From contig BDSL01000006.1 of assembly GCA_003116995.1 (NCBI GenBank), positions 1 to 64,000 on the forward strand: a DNA stretch of 64,000 nt, in the 5' to 3' direction. The notes beneath the pieces are model-generated. The model was not told the DNA's origin, searched no databases, and saw only the letters and a list, made by a program, of their open reading frames with translations. A program made the translations under genes and the position numbers. Shown here in pieces: positions 35,965-46,397 of this stretch (position 1 is its first letter; every line of letters begins with the position of its first letter). The DNA comes from Yamagishiella unicocca. Lineage: Eukaryota > Chlorophyta > Chlorophyceae > Chlamydomonadales > Volvocaceae.

Positions 35965-38900
35965 ATGGCCGAGCCCGCCGCAAGTCATTTTCTGCAGTTG
36001 AGGCGGCTCCATCTGGAGAAAAAGAAAATTAGCGGCACCCTTTACCAGGAGGCATTCCAATTTGCTTGCGAGCTTTCCGACTGCCATCCTGGCAGTACTT
36101 TCCTCGTCAACATTGAAGGAGTTGAATGGGTTGCTAGAGTGCCCATGCGTTGCAGGCCTGAGGACATTGTATCAATGAGATTCTACTCTCAGACATACGG
36201 ACAAAAGGTATCTAGGCCTGTTCACAAACAGTTTTGGCGCGAATGTTTCTGGACTACTCATGTTGCTTTCTCAGGTGGAGAGGTCGCTGACCGAGATGCT
36301 CGGCAGTGATGCAAAGGCTGAGACCGTGAAGAGGTATATTCGCAAGGGGGTGGCTGCGCAGGCAGAGACCTACAAACGACGGCATCTTGGTGGATTTGAC
36401 AGTGAGGCAGCGTTGCTCTACATAGAGCGTGCAATCAGTGTAATGTCCCCCACTAAGGACCAAATCGGGTGGGCCGACAATATGGCATATCACTGGCCCC
36501 TGAGGCCATGGGTCCAGCTCCGTGAGGTGGGATGTTTGCTGCTGACACGGCTGTGCGGCCAGGCATGCTGACTGTCCAATCACTGCAGGCCCTGGTCGCC
36601 ACAAAGAATGCAACGACTCTGCCTGTACCAGCAGGGTCAGGCGCACCCTCAGCACCACCACACCCTCAGCTCGCGCCAATCGTGCAGGCTGCCACCGCCT
36701 CCATGGCAGTGCTCCAGGCACCAGACATGAGCCAAGCCGGCACCAGCGGGCACCCCACCCAGGTAACGTGTGACGGGCGGGCGGGCATGCCACCTCCGCC
36801 ATGTCGCTGATCAGCTCGCGCCAATCGTGCAGGCTGCCACCGCCTCCATGGCAGTGCTCCAGGCACCAGACATGAGCCAAGCCGGCACCAGCGGGCACCC
36901 CACCCAGGTAACGTGTGACGGGCGGGCGGGCATGCCACCTCCGCCATGTCGCTGATCAGCTCGCGCCAATCGTGCAGGCTGCCACCGCCTCCATGGCAGT
37001 GCTCCAGGCACCAGACATGAGCCAAGCCGGCACCAGCGGGCACCCCACCCAGGTAACGTGTGACGGGCGGGCGGGCATGCCACCTCCGCCATGTCGCTGA
37101 TCAGCTCGCGCCAATCGTGCAGGCTGCCACCGCCTCCACGGCAGTGCTCCAGGCACCAGACATGAGCCAAGCCGGCACCAGCGGGCACCCCACCCAGGTA
37201 ACGTGTGACGGGCGGGCGGGCATGCCACCTCCGCCATGTCGCTGATCAGCTCGCGCCAATCGTGCAGGCTGCCACCGCCTCCACGGCAGTGCTCCAGGCA
37301 CCAGACATGAGCCAAGCCGGCACCAGCGGGCACCCCACCCAGGTAACGTGTGACGGGCGGGCGGGCATGCCACCTCCGCCATGTCGCTGATCAGCTCGCG
37401 CCAATCGTGCAGGCTGCCACCGCCTCCATGGCAGTGCTCCAGGCACCAGACATGAGCCAAGCCGGCACCAGCGGGCACCCCACCCAGGTAACGTGTGACG
37501 GGCGGGCGGGCATGCCACCTCCGCCATGTCGCTGATCAGCTCGCGCCAATCGTGCAGGCTGCCACCGCCTCCACGGCGGTGCTCCAGGCACCAGACACGA
37601 GCCAAGCCGGCGCCAGCGGGCACCCCGCCCAGGTAACGTGTGACGGGCGGGCGGGCATGCCACCTCCGCCATGTCGCTGATCAGCTCGCGCCAATCGTGC
37701 AGGCTGCCACCGCCTCCACGGCGGTGCTCCAGGCACCAGACACGAGCCAAGCCGGCGCCAGCGGGCACCCCGCCCAGGTAACGTGTGACGGGCGGGCGGG
37801 CATGCCACCTCCGCCATGTCGCTGATCAGCTCGCGCCAATCGTGCAGGCTGCCACCGCCTCCACGGCGGTGCTCCAGGCACCAGACACGAGCCAAGCCGG
37901 CGCCAGCGGGCACCCCGCCCAGGTAACGTGTGACGGGCGGGCGGGCATGCCACCTCCGCCGTGTCGCTGATCAGCTCGCGCCAATCGTGCAGGCTGCCAC
38001 CGCCTCCACGGCGGTGCTCCAGGCGTCAGATGGTGGTGAGGAACCGGTGCAAGTCGGGCTGAAGCGGCCACATGCCTTCATCTTCGAGGTAAAAGTCAAC
38101 TGGTGGGATGCCTTGCCACTGCAGCGATTTGATACTACTGCCCCACGCACGATGCACAGGGACGAATGGCCACTGTAGGGGACGAGGCAGCGGGTGACAG
38201 TGTAGACACAGAGACAGACGGCGGACAGGAGCGAGGGGGCCACACTAACGAGGTAAGGATGCTGGCATTCATTGTGGGTTAATTGGTTGCATTTGTTGTT
38301 GGTTCGTTCACTGGTTCCTCGAGTGATAATGCACTCCTGCCTCTTGTATTGCGGATGATTACAGAAGCAGCCAGCACACCTCGATCGGCGCGCCCCGTGG
38401 ATACACCAGAGGAAACTTGCGCTACAATGGACGCAGCCCTGTCAAAGCATCCAGACGGAAGGTCTTGAGGCCGAACCACTTACTGGCTGTACAGGTACCA
38501 CCATTGCAGGTGAAGGACGCCAGCTGGCTGCTGTGCGAGCCCGGAGCAGTGCCAGATATGCTGGGGCTAGTAGGTGTGGCCGTGGTGGCGGACGAAAAGC
38601 TGTCGGGACTCGTTCTCAAGGCAGCACCCGCAGCAACCAAGCTTGTGGAGGAGCAGGGGCGTCCTATCTTCGAACACCTGGTGCGCCAACGAGACGGCTC
38701 TGTCAAGTGGACAGATGACGGAAGGCCCATGCTGAGCGGGGGCAAACAACAGCGGCGACAGGCACAGTTGCCACCTAAGCCTGCACCTGCTCTGCTTGCT
38801 GTGAAGGACCGCCTAGATGGCATCGTCAACCAAGTCCTGGACGCCAGGGGACCGGGTGTACCACCGCTGGTGCTGCAGCAGCCTGTAATCATTGGCAACG

Positions 38901-39676
38901 AGCCTGGTCAAACTCCAGTCGGTGCACAGGAGCTGCACACGGACATGAAGCCTGGCACGCGCCACTGTTTCATTGCAGTGGTGCCCATGGAGAAGGACAC
39001 ATATCTGCAAGTGTCACTGAACAGCCACAACACCATCATGTCGTGGCCCCGGCTCACACAGACTGTGGCCTTCAGCTTTGGCGGCAAGGGTGGTGCCACC
39101 AGTGAGGGTGGTGCCGCAAGCAAGGCTGGTGCTGCCAGCAAGGCTGGTGGTAGCAGGGACGGCGCGGGCAGCAAGGGCCATGATACCAACGAGTTGAGAG
39201 CCAGCAGCGAGCTGGACAACAGCAGCGACGATGACTCGACTGTTAGTGAGGGGGCCAGCAAGGGCGGCGCCACCAGCAGTGTCGGTGCCGCTAGCAAGGG
39301 CTGTGCCAACAACAAGTTCGGATCCAGCAGTGCTGGTGGTGCCACCAGCAAGGGTGGCACCACTAGCAAGGGCAGTGAGGACAGTGGTGGTGAGGATACG
39401 GACATCAGTGACGGGGAAGATGTGCCCGATATCCCACATGATGTTGCAACGGAAGCCGCCAGCATGCTCCCACTCCACAAGGTCATCAGGCTACGCATGC
39501 AGCCAGGGCAGGTCGTCTTTCTGCATGGCAATACCGTGCACGCAGGAGACGCTGGCAAGGTCAACAGCTGGACCCCCCGGATGCACTGCTACGTGCAGGA
39601 GAAAAAGGTTAAGGATGCCACCTTCCCAATTGGGGCACTGGGCTCAGAGCTCGCTGCAAGGTTTGGTGTGACATAG
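35965..39676 (+). CDS. Oxygenase-like protein with tandem-repeat exons
   Basis: Predicted exons: 35965-36207, 36275-36526, 36589-36762, eight 93-nt exons starting every 145 bp from 36815 to 37830, then 37975-38088, 38160-38252 and 38375-39676. All introns are GT-AG and phase 0; the product is 973 aa. Residues 1-165 match no family I recognise. Nine complete 31-aa repeats (LAPIVQAATAS...SGHPTQ) cover about 193-471, and a diverging tenth follows. The C-terminal exon shows the 2-oxoglutarate/Fe(II) oxygenase pattern: H728-x-D730 (ELHTDM), H929 (TVHAGDAG) and R942 (RMHCYV). A Gly/Ala/Ser/Lys-rich insertion of about 130 residues lies between the metal ligands. Such enzymes oxidise nucleic acids, proteins or small molecules; the TET/JBP DNA-modifying branch is one candidate and the substrate is unknown. 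The last two introns are less certain than the rest. Confidence 0.7.
36670..38024 (+). repeat. Tandem exon-intron array, 145-bp unit, nine full copies
   Basis: Units start at 36670, 36815, 36960, 37105, 37250, 37395, 37540, 37685 and 37830, with a partial tenth from 37975. Each unit is 93 nt of open coding sequence followed by 52 nt beginning GTAACG and ending CTGATCAG. Ninety-three is divisible by 3 and 52 is not. Splicing every intron keeps a 31-aa repeat in frame, while reading through any intron reaches a TGA within 16 codons. Units at 37540-37830 share substitutions absent from the first six, so duplication occurred in steps. The antisense strand is also open for about 125 codons per window, which is judged incidental. 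Confidence 0.9.
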
Positions 39677-40840
39677 AGAGTGGTGGGGAGGAGGGTGGCA
39701 ACAGCCAGGAACAAGCATGCATGGCCTTGTCACAGTCCTTTAGTGTCTTGGGCTTTTGCGAATCCACGCCGTGTAGTAGCTGCAGATCATGCACAGCATG
39801 CCATTGGTTATACTTTAAAGGACCACGCATGCATACACATATGCTCTCAAACCTTGTGCATAAATGTCCCACAAATGTGGTCGACGAAACAAAGGGACTT
39901 CAATGGCTAACGGACGCATACACACACGGTGGGCCTGAATAAACGGATTACCAATTGAGGTGTGGTAGAAAGGTGGCACAGTCACCGCCAAGGATGTAAA
40001 TCGCATACACTTCCGTGCCCAAGTCCGTAGTGCCCCAAATTGGTAAGGTTGCATCTTTGGAAGCGAATTTAAGCTGGATATCGGCTATCCAATGTTCTGT
40101 GGGCACAGAGGGCATAACTCACAGGATAGAAAGGGGAAACACAGGACATAAAAATACACTAGTGCCATTGCTTGGCCGAATTTTGCTATGCTCTGGTATG
40201 TTGCCATTACCAGGACACATTGCTTATAGCTAAAACACCACTACGGTTGGCTCAGTGGGCAGAGATATATTAGAGCGCACTACGGACAACTGAATACACA
40301 CATCATAAACACGAGTATCACCAGGCATTTATTGGCATTACAACAGCGTCACCATAGCGTCATCATGACAGCACTGGGTGCAGCTGATGCACAACACATG
40401 ATGCAGTCTGAAGCACTGACAGGAAAGTGAGGCTACTTCACCAGTTGCCTTTTGTGACATGTATGTCTGCGTTTCAACATTTGACGTGCGTACCCCCCCG
40501 ACTTTAAAGCATAACAACACCAAACAATCGCTATGGAGGTCCTATGGTTGAGTTGTGTCAAAAACATGGACAAGCGAGGTGACTACGTTGTATCTAGCCG
40601 CCACCAAGCCCCCGCCCCCCTTTCGTACGACCTTAGGGGGTGCTTTTAATTTGTGCTGTCATTTTGGCGTTTTGAATACGCGCGGAACCAGAAGCTAGCG
40701 CCCCTTACATGTCGTACACTTTGTCCATATATCCCTGCTATTCCATCACTTCTTGCCCGACACAACTACTTATTTACTTTACTTCATAAATCATATCATC
40801 TTGCCAACCAACGGTTTCAATCGAACGCAAACTCCAGGGC
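39677..40840 (+). other. Spacer between genes 2 and 3
   Basis: No convincing coding sequence, tandem repeat or mobile-element end is seen in this AT-richer stretch. It should contain the 3' UTR of gene 2 and the promoter of gene 3. A TGTAA, the usual green-algal polyadenylation signal, occurs at about 39994, some 320 bp after the stop. The palindromic module found before genes 1 and 2 is absent. Confidence 0.5.
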
Positions 40841-43280
40841 ATGGCAGAGCTGGGCGACACTGTCGCCGGTTCATTTCATGGCACCTGTGAAAGATGTATA
40901 GTCGAAGTTACGTACGTGCCAGATCCGGTCATCCGGTCGCTAGGCGGTGGAGACGGTGCGCTCGGGTCAATATTTGTGAACCCGACGAGCCTACGCGACG
41001 AACTCGCAGAAACGTATGGAAACTCGCGTGTGCTCAAGTTCAAGGGCGACCTGCAGAGCTCTGGTAAGTTTGACTGTCGAGAGAGGAAGGAGTTGCAGTC
41101 ACTCTGCTCGGATGTTCCAAGCTTACGGTCGCCAAACAGGTTGACTAAGTGCCCCTCGATCAACGTCGTTGATAGACTTTGTCTATAGATAATACTTTAC
41201 GAATGCAGCTGGCTGGCGTGGTGCTCTTTTGTAGGTGCATTCAACAATAGTCTCTGCCCACTCTGCTCTCCGCTTTCCCATGTGCGGGTAGCGTCCATAC
41301 TACTTGTTCAATAGCAAAGGCCCTGAAGACTGCTCCTTGCTTGTCTGTTGCTCAATGTGCAGCCCCTGCGCAGTCCATGGGTGGCCTGTGCTCCGCCCTG
41401 GAAGCCGTCGCGAATGGTGGCAGCACGGATCGTGGCTATGGATCACCGTTCGCTTGGAAGGAGTCGTCACTGTGCTCAATTACGCTTAAAACAATTATAA
41501 AGCTTGAGGTCCAGGTCGTCGACGGCGGCCCTCGTGTGGCTGATCGACTGCTCCCTGCAGTGCGAGCACTTACAGAGATAACGGGTGTGACCATGAACAC
41601 ACCTGCCACCCAGCCAAGCGCTGCAGGGGTCCAGCCCCCTGGACAGGAGCCAAGCGGACAGCCCTCAGCAGGGGCACCTAGCCAGGGCAGCCAGGGCTCT
41701 GAGAAGATGGAACCTGCAGAGCCAAAGGGTGACATCACCTCTAGCATTCTGCTGCTGCGTGGCTCCCAGCCGGGTTCACTATCCCTTGGCCAGATGGCCA
41801 ACGCATGCCTGTTCCTACGCAAGGCCGATAAATGAACTCATCAGCAATGGTGCGTGTACAGGCTGCAGTTGATCCTGGCACGAAAGACATGCCCCCATAT
41901 GGGCACCTGATAGAGTGGTTGTATGCATAACTGATTATTTTGTTTCTGCACTGACCCGTATCCGCACTGTCCCATATCGAACCTGATGTATGCTATTGCA
42001 GGCATGCAGATATATGCACCGCATGGTACCGACGGCCTTGGCACGCTACGCAAGAAGGATTACGATGGATCTCAGCAGACTGGCAAGGGTGCGGCCGACA
42101 AAGACTCCAATCCCCGGACACTGCTATTGGACGAGGATCGTGCACGGGCCGCCTGCTTTGCTTCCTGCTCTGCTGCTGCTGCAGGTAAATAGGAAGGCTG
42201 GAATGCTTGTACACATGCATGGAATGGGCTTGGATTTGGAATTTGCATGCCTTACTTTGTTGCTTATGGTAGCAATATTGACCACATGTTGCGACCTCAG
42301 GGGCAAACTTCGGTGAACAACTATGTGTATGTGTACATTTTGCTGTCAGGGTTGGCTGTCGAGAACAAGCTGACCTCACCGACGTATCCACACATCCTGG
42401 ACTACCACGTAGTGAAGCACCTTCCATTCTTCAAGGGCCCCAAGAAGCCCATCCCTCCGCTTACGACGCCGTCTGATTACTTAACAAAAGCAAAGGAGTA
42501 AGTCCATAATATTCGGTATCTTGTCGGCAATCCTTTGCATTCCTTGGACAAATGTCTGACCTAGAGAGGGGTTATGTCCTTTGCTTGGGCCCTGACTGGG
42601 GTTGGGTGTTGCTTCTAGGAGACAAGTCCGTACTGTGTCCGGTCACCTCGAATAATTTCTTAAGCTACTTTCGTAACCCTGCAGCAAGCCTGCCTCCGAG
42701 TACGGCTCCCGGACAAAGAAGTCAGTGAAGACGACCACCGTGCAAGTGTGGAAGGACGAAGCACGGCTGCAGCTGGATCAGTGGGACAAAGTCGTTCAGC
42801 CCGTGGTTCAGGTGCTGCAGCCAATCGTCCTTAAGCACAAGGAGTACTCAGCGGCGATGGAGGAGGAGATGAGAGATGCGGTGCAGAACCAAGGCCTTGG
42901 GATGATTGTCGTGTGAGTTGCATTAAGGTTAAGGTTTGTACAGTAACTAAATCGTGTATGAACGTATGGTCTGTTAACACTATGTCGTCGTGCTTTCTAC
43001 TGCAGTCGACACATCTGCCTTGGGCTCTTGCCCAAGCGCCTGGGGTTTAAGGAGGCCATTGTCGTCCTGGAGAGCTTCGGAGGTGGGTTTTGCCTCTTGT
43101 TATTAGCTGACTGCTTTGCCTAAAGTAATATAGGTCTCTGCTGTAAGACATAATAATTTGATATGCTCTATGTTTCCATGATGTTGCAGTGAAGGCATCC
43201 CCTAACGCAAAGAGGCGCTATTGTCAAGGTGGGTATGTATATGTAATATAACATTAACCAGTGCATCATGTGAAGGGCAC

Positions 43281-43309
43281 GTCGTACGCGACAAAGTGTC
43301 GCGTACGAC
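43281..43309. repeat. Perfect inverted repeat in an intron of gene 3
   Basis: Arms GTCGTACGCGACA and TGTCGCGTACGAC, 13 bp each, flank the 3-base loop AAG in the intron between 43229 and 43536. It may be a hairpin, a binding site or a remnant of a small inverted-repeat element; no flanking duplication is obvious. Confidence 0.8.
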
Positions 43310-44519
43310 ATTGTTAGTTACTGCGCCTGTGAGCTGAAAACTTCTTCTACGATGAGCTGTTGTCGCCTTCAGCACTAATAATAACCGTATGCAATATACA
43401 TATAATTTATCGATATTGCCAGGCAATAGCAATGCAGCAGCAGTGTTCGTCAATGTTTGACCAGGTGTCCACGCATCCACTCTGCCACTTTTCCAGGCTT
43501 CTAGTGGAGCAATGCATCTTTATAATTATATTTTAGGCAGGCCTGTTAAGTTCTGGGCGTCGCGCTTCAGCATTTTGCCTGGCGAGCTATGGTCAGCGAG
43601 CGAGGAAGGCGACCATCAGGACCTGCCACAGCTGCTCGCTGCTCGCAGTCAGATGGAAGTTAGGGCCACTGGACTTGTGCTGCCAGCATTATAACAAAGC
43701 TCGAGAGCTGCCGGTGAGCATGAAGACCATTGCTGACCTCAAACCCAAAGCTCTGCTTGCGTGGCTTTATTTCCCTAGTTAATGGATAATTTTCATTATC
43801 TGAAATGATTCATTTTCCTGGAATACATGCAGGTGATCGAATCCTGCCAAGACTGGTTGACATCTATCTTAAGAACCTGGCTGTGCTGTATGCTGCCAAC
43901 TTTGCTGAAGCATTTGGCAAATCACGCTGTGATGGTAAGCATGGGAGTGGCGCTTGTTTTCTGCGTGTGCTGCCTGAGAGTGTTGCAACGAACTCCTTGA
44001 TAGAAAACTACTTCAACTTATGGCACCAACCCTCGATGAAACCCACAGCAGGACGTGCGGGACACACAGCTGGGAGAGGACTTTATGGACGTGGCAGGAT
44101 ATGGAGCAGAGAGCATGGAGCAGCGGCTTGCTGGATTTGGTCGTTGAGGAGCTGCTGCAGCGTGACATGGATTGTGAGCATGGATTGTGAGCATCAGCGG
44201 TGTATGGGCCCTGCAGGGCTCAGCTGAGCAAGTAGCGGCATGGTCTGGATCTACAGCAATAGTGATGGGGTAGGCAACACCAGCAATAGCTAGCAGAGGC
44301 GATATGAACCGTGAAGTGAAGGGAACCGCGAGCGAGGTGAAGGGGCAGGTTGTGAGCTCGAAGTAAGCCTGTAGGTCAGTATTACTTGAGGAAGGCAAGG
44401 GGCATGGAGCACAGCAGCTAGCGCCCCATCAGGTGTGTGGCTAGCTAGTTCGGTGCAACATGCCAGTTTGTAGGGAAGAACAGACTGACCCCTGTGGTGG
44501 AACGTACTGGTTCCTGGGG

Positions 44520-44763
44520 TGAAATGTAACACTTTTTGCAGTGACAATGTCTTTAGTGATGTCGGCTTGAGCCTGGACCTTGAGCCCCGCCTTGAGCTGG
44601 GCTCTTCGGTGTAATGCCTTGAGCAGTTTACTTCACCCGGATCTTCAGCGGGGTCTTAAGCTGGGTTCTTGTGCATTCTCTCAACAAGCCCTCTCAAGAT
44701 GTGGCTTGGAAAATTGATTAAGATAAGCTCAAGAGTGCCTCAAGACCGGCCGTTCCCGGAGTG
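44520..44763 (-). mobile_element. Internal CACTA-type terminus, fragment
   Basis: Read on the minus strand from 44763, the sequence begins CACTCCGGGAACGGCC and continues with TCTTGAG and CTCTTGAG motifs, closely matching the left end of the host element. The 240 bp before it on the + strand are dense in CTTGAG/CTCAAG, like a subterminal region. It lies in the last intron of gene 3. No matching opposite end or target duplication was found within that intron, so it is a partial nested element or a duplicated end. Confidence 0.7.
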
Positions 44764-45273
44764 GTACTCATATGTTTATTGGTTTGTGGGACACGGCTGT
44801 AAATTGCATGATCATTTGTGTACTCATGTGTTGATTGGCACTGACTACTTTTGTGATTCCAATCTATTCCCCCAGGCTCCGACGAAGCCCCGAATGCTGG
44901 CACATTATTGGGGGCGAACAAGGCGCTCAGCCTGCAGGAGCGGCTGGAGCTGTACCGGGTTGAGGAGGGCAACGAGGCTGCTGCGGAGGAGGGCACTGGC
45001 AGCAGTGGCGGGAGCGGGAGAAGCAGCCATGGAGCATCGGGGGATGAAGAGGAAATGGGCAGCGATGGGCCCGGGGGCCTTTTTGCCCTGCCGGTGAACA
45101 CAGGTGCTTATGGTGCAGCGCCCGCGAAACAGCCAAGCAGGCGGCTGCGGAATTCCGCACGGGGCGGGGGGGCTGCTCCGGTCGGGAAGCAACGCCATAA
45201 ATTACCGGTGGCAGGGGGGGGCGTGGAGAAAGCCAAGGCTGTGGATAAGCCGTGCAAGAAGGCGCGTAAGTGA

Positions 45274-45500
45274 GCAGGACGACGTAAGCACATACCTAAT
45301 ATGCAGGACGACTTGTAGGATTACGTAAGCTGGCGGTTGACATGGGCAGGGTGACTTGGGCAGGGTGACTTGAACAAACATTCTTGTGCCAAACATGTGG
45401 CAGATACTTGGTACACCAACACTCAAGCAATTGGTAACGTGCTGTAGGCGTGCGCCAGGTATTTACTGATTTCGATGCGATTTTCATGTTTTGTATGCTT
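45274..45500 (+). other. 3' spacer after gene 3
   Basis: No gene is seen. A short GGGCAGGGTGACTTG duplication sits at about 45343-45371. The stretch leads into the 48-bp minisatellite and is probably the 3' UTR of gene 3. Confidence 0.5.
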
Positions 45501-45762
45501 GTTTGCTTGGAGGTTCATTGAGATGCTTCCTTCTTCTTGTCTTTAGCCGCTTGTTTGGAGGTCCGTTGAGATGTCTCCTTCTTCTTGTCTTTAGCCGCTT
45601 GTTTGGAGGTCCGTTGAGATGTCTCCTTCTTCTTGTCTTTAGCCGCTTGTTTGGAGGTCCGTTGAGATGTCTCCTTCTTCTCGCCTTTAGCTACTTCTTT
45701 GGAGGTCCGTTAAGATGTTTCCTTCTTCTCGCCTTTAGCCGCTTCTTTGGGGGTCCGTTGAG
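45501..45762 (+). repeat. 48-bp minisatellite in the right subterminal region
   Basis: About five and a half copies of a 48-bp unit (GCTTGTTTGGAGGTCCGTTG...CTTTAGCC) begin near 45501, 45549, 45597, 45645, 45693 and 45741. Because 48 is a multiple of 3, it gives an open, Leu/Phe-rich frame of 98 codons. That frame is treated as an artefact of the repeat. Confidence 0.9.
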
Positions 45763-45976
45763 TTTAGTCTCTTGTGCGACTCTTTAGCGGTCAGCCTTTA
45801 GCAGGCTGTTAAGGAGACCCTTGAGGAGGCCTTGAGGGCTGTCCTTTTCTGTAACCCTTTAGGTTTGACCCCTCCACACGAAAGAGAGTGCTCAAGGCCG
45901 TGCCTCAAGGGATACTCAAGGGCCCAACTCAAGAGCAAACTCAAGGCAATAAGGTAAGGAGCGCGCTCAAGGGTAG
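45763..45976 (+). promoter_or_regulatory. Right subterminal CTTGAG/CTCAAG motif region
   Basis: Motifs are dense: CCTTGAGGAGG and CCTTGAGGG near 45812-45837, then CTCAAGG, CCTCAAGGG, ACTCAAGGG, ACTCAAGAGC, ACTCAAGG and GCTCAAGGG between 45890 and 45975. In orientation they mirror the left subterminal region, as expected for recognition sites of a CACTA end-binding protein. A TGTAA at 45850 could serve as a polyadenylation signal for gene 3. Confidence 0.7.
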
Positions 45977-46001
45977 CTCAAGAGGTCCCGTTCCCCGCGT
46001 G
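45977..46001 (-). repeat. Right terminal inverted repeat
   Basis: On the minus strand it reads CACGCGGGGAACGGG and then CTCTTGAG. It matches the left terminus except at base 4 and in the short spacer. It is followed directly by the AAG duplication. Confidence 0.92.
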
Positions 46002-46004
46002 AAG
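46002..46004. other. Target-site duplication, right copy (AAG)
   Basis: AAG directly follows the transposon end and continues into GCAAACCTGGGCAG, the normal satellite sequence that should follow GGAC-AAG on the left side. Confidence 0.93.
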
Positions 46005-46397
46005 GCAAACCTGGGCAGTTGGCTCATTGCTCTGTGCTTTGCTAACCACCATGGCCATTTTCAGGTACCTCTTGCGGTCTGATGCCGGCCCCAAATCTTT
46101 CGGTATTGATTATAAATATCATTGAAAGATCAAAGCGCAAGTTTGGTGCCATTTGGTCAAGGCACTGCACCTGCAGGACAAGGCAAACCTGGGCAGTTAG
46201 CCCGTTGCTCTGTGCTTTGCTAACCACCATGGCCATTTCCTGGTACCTCCTGCGGTTCCTTGCCGGCCCCAAATCTTTCGGTATTGATAATAAATATCAT
46301 TGAAAGATCAAAGCGCAAGTTTGGTGCCATTTGGTCAAGGCACTGCACCTGCAGGACAAGGCAAACCTGGGCAGTTAGCTTGTTGCTCTGTGCTTTG

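Larger units (their letters stand above)
40841..45273 (+). pseudogene. Third transposon gene, unrecognised nuclear-type protein, probably broken
   Basis: Predicted exons: 40841-41063, 41363-41849, 42002-42184, 42350-42497, 42685-42912, 43006-43082, 43190-43228, 43537-43713, 43833-43934, 44876-45273. All are GT-AG with matching phases, mostly phase 1. Without the breaks the product would be about 686 aa. Exon 2 starts in one frame and must leave in another: its entry frame reaches TGA at 41833-41835, while the splice to exon 3 needs the neighbouring frame. Exon 8 has an in-frame TAA at 43692-43694. The product has a Pro/Gln/Ser/Gly-rich part (exon 2), an Ala-rich stretch, a charged segment (exon 5) and a Lys-rich C-terminus (KPCKKARK) like a nuclear localisation signal. 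No family is recognised. By position it could be the element's second, end-binding protein, which is a guess. Sequencing error could explain either break. Confidence 0.6.
29224..46001 (+). mobile_element. CACTA (EnSpm) DNA transposon, 16,778 bp, end to end
   Basis: The element interrupts one satellite monomer and is flanked by AAG on both sides. Its left end begins CACTCGGGGAACGG and its right end, read on the opposite strand, begins CACGCGGGGAACGG; both continue to a CTCTTGAG motif about 18-19 bases in. Subterminal regions hold many CTTGAG/CTCAAG copies, typical of the repeated protein-binding sites at CACTA ends. Inside are a TNP2-type transposase, an oxygenase-like gene with a tandem exon-intron array and a third, apparently damaged gene, all on the + strand. 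At nearly 17 kb it is large for the superfamily. Intact ends, a clean target duplication and a consistently spliceable transposase gene suggest fairly recent insertion. Confidence 0.93.

Noticed and set aside
36254..38071. Series of roughly 125-codon minus-strand ORFs
   Set aside because: They are antisense to the tandem exon-intron array of gene 2, repeat every 145 bp and cross introns. The sense strand has consistent splice sites and joins to the rest of the gene.
38908..39564. 218-codon minus-strand ORF
   Set aside because: It is antisense to the Gly/Ala/Ser-rich insertion of the oxygenase-like gene, where codon bias opens the opposite strand.
45491..45787. 98-codon Leu/Phe-rich ORF
   Set aside because: It is a by-product of a 48-bp minisatellite, whose length is a multiple of 3, in the subterminal region.
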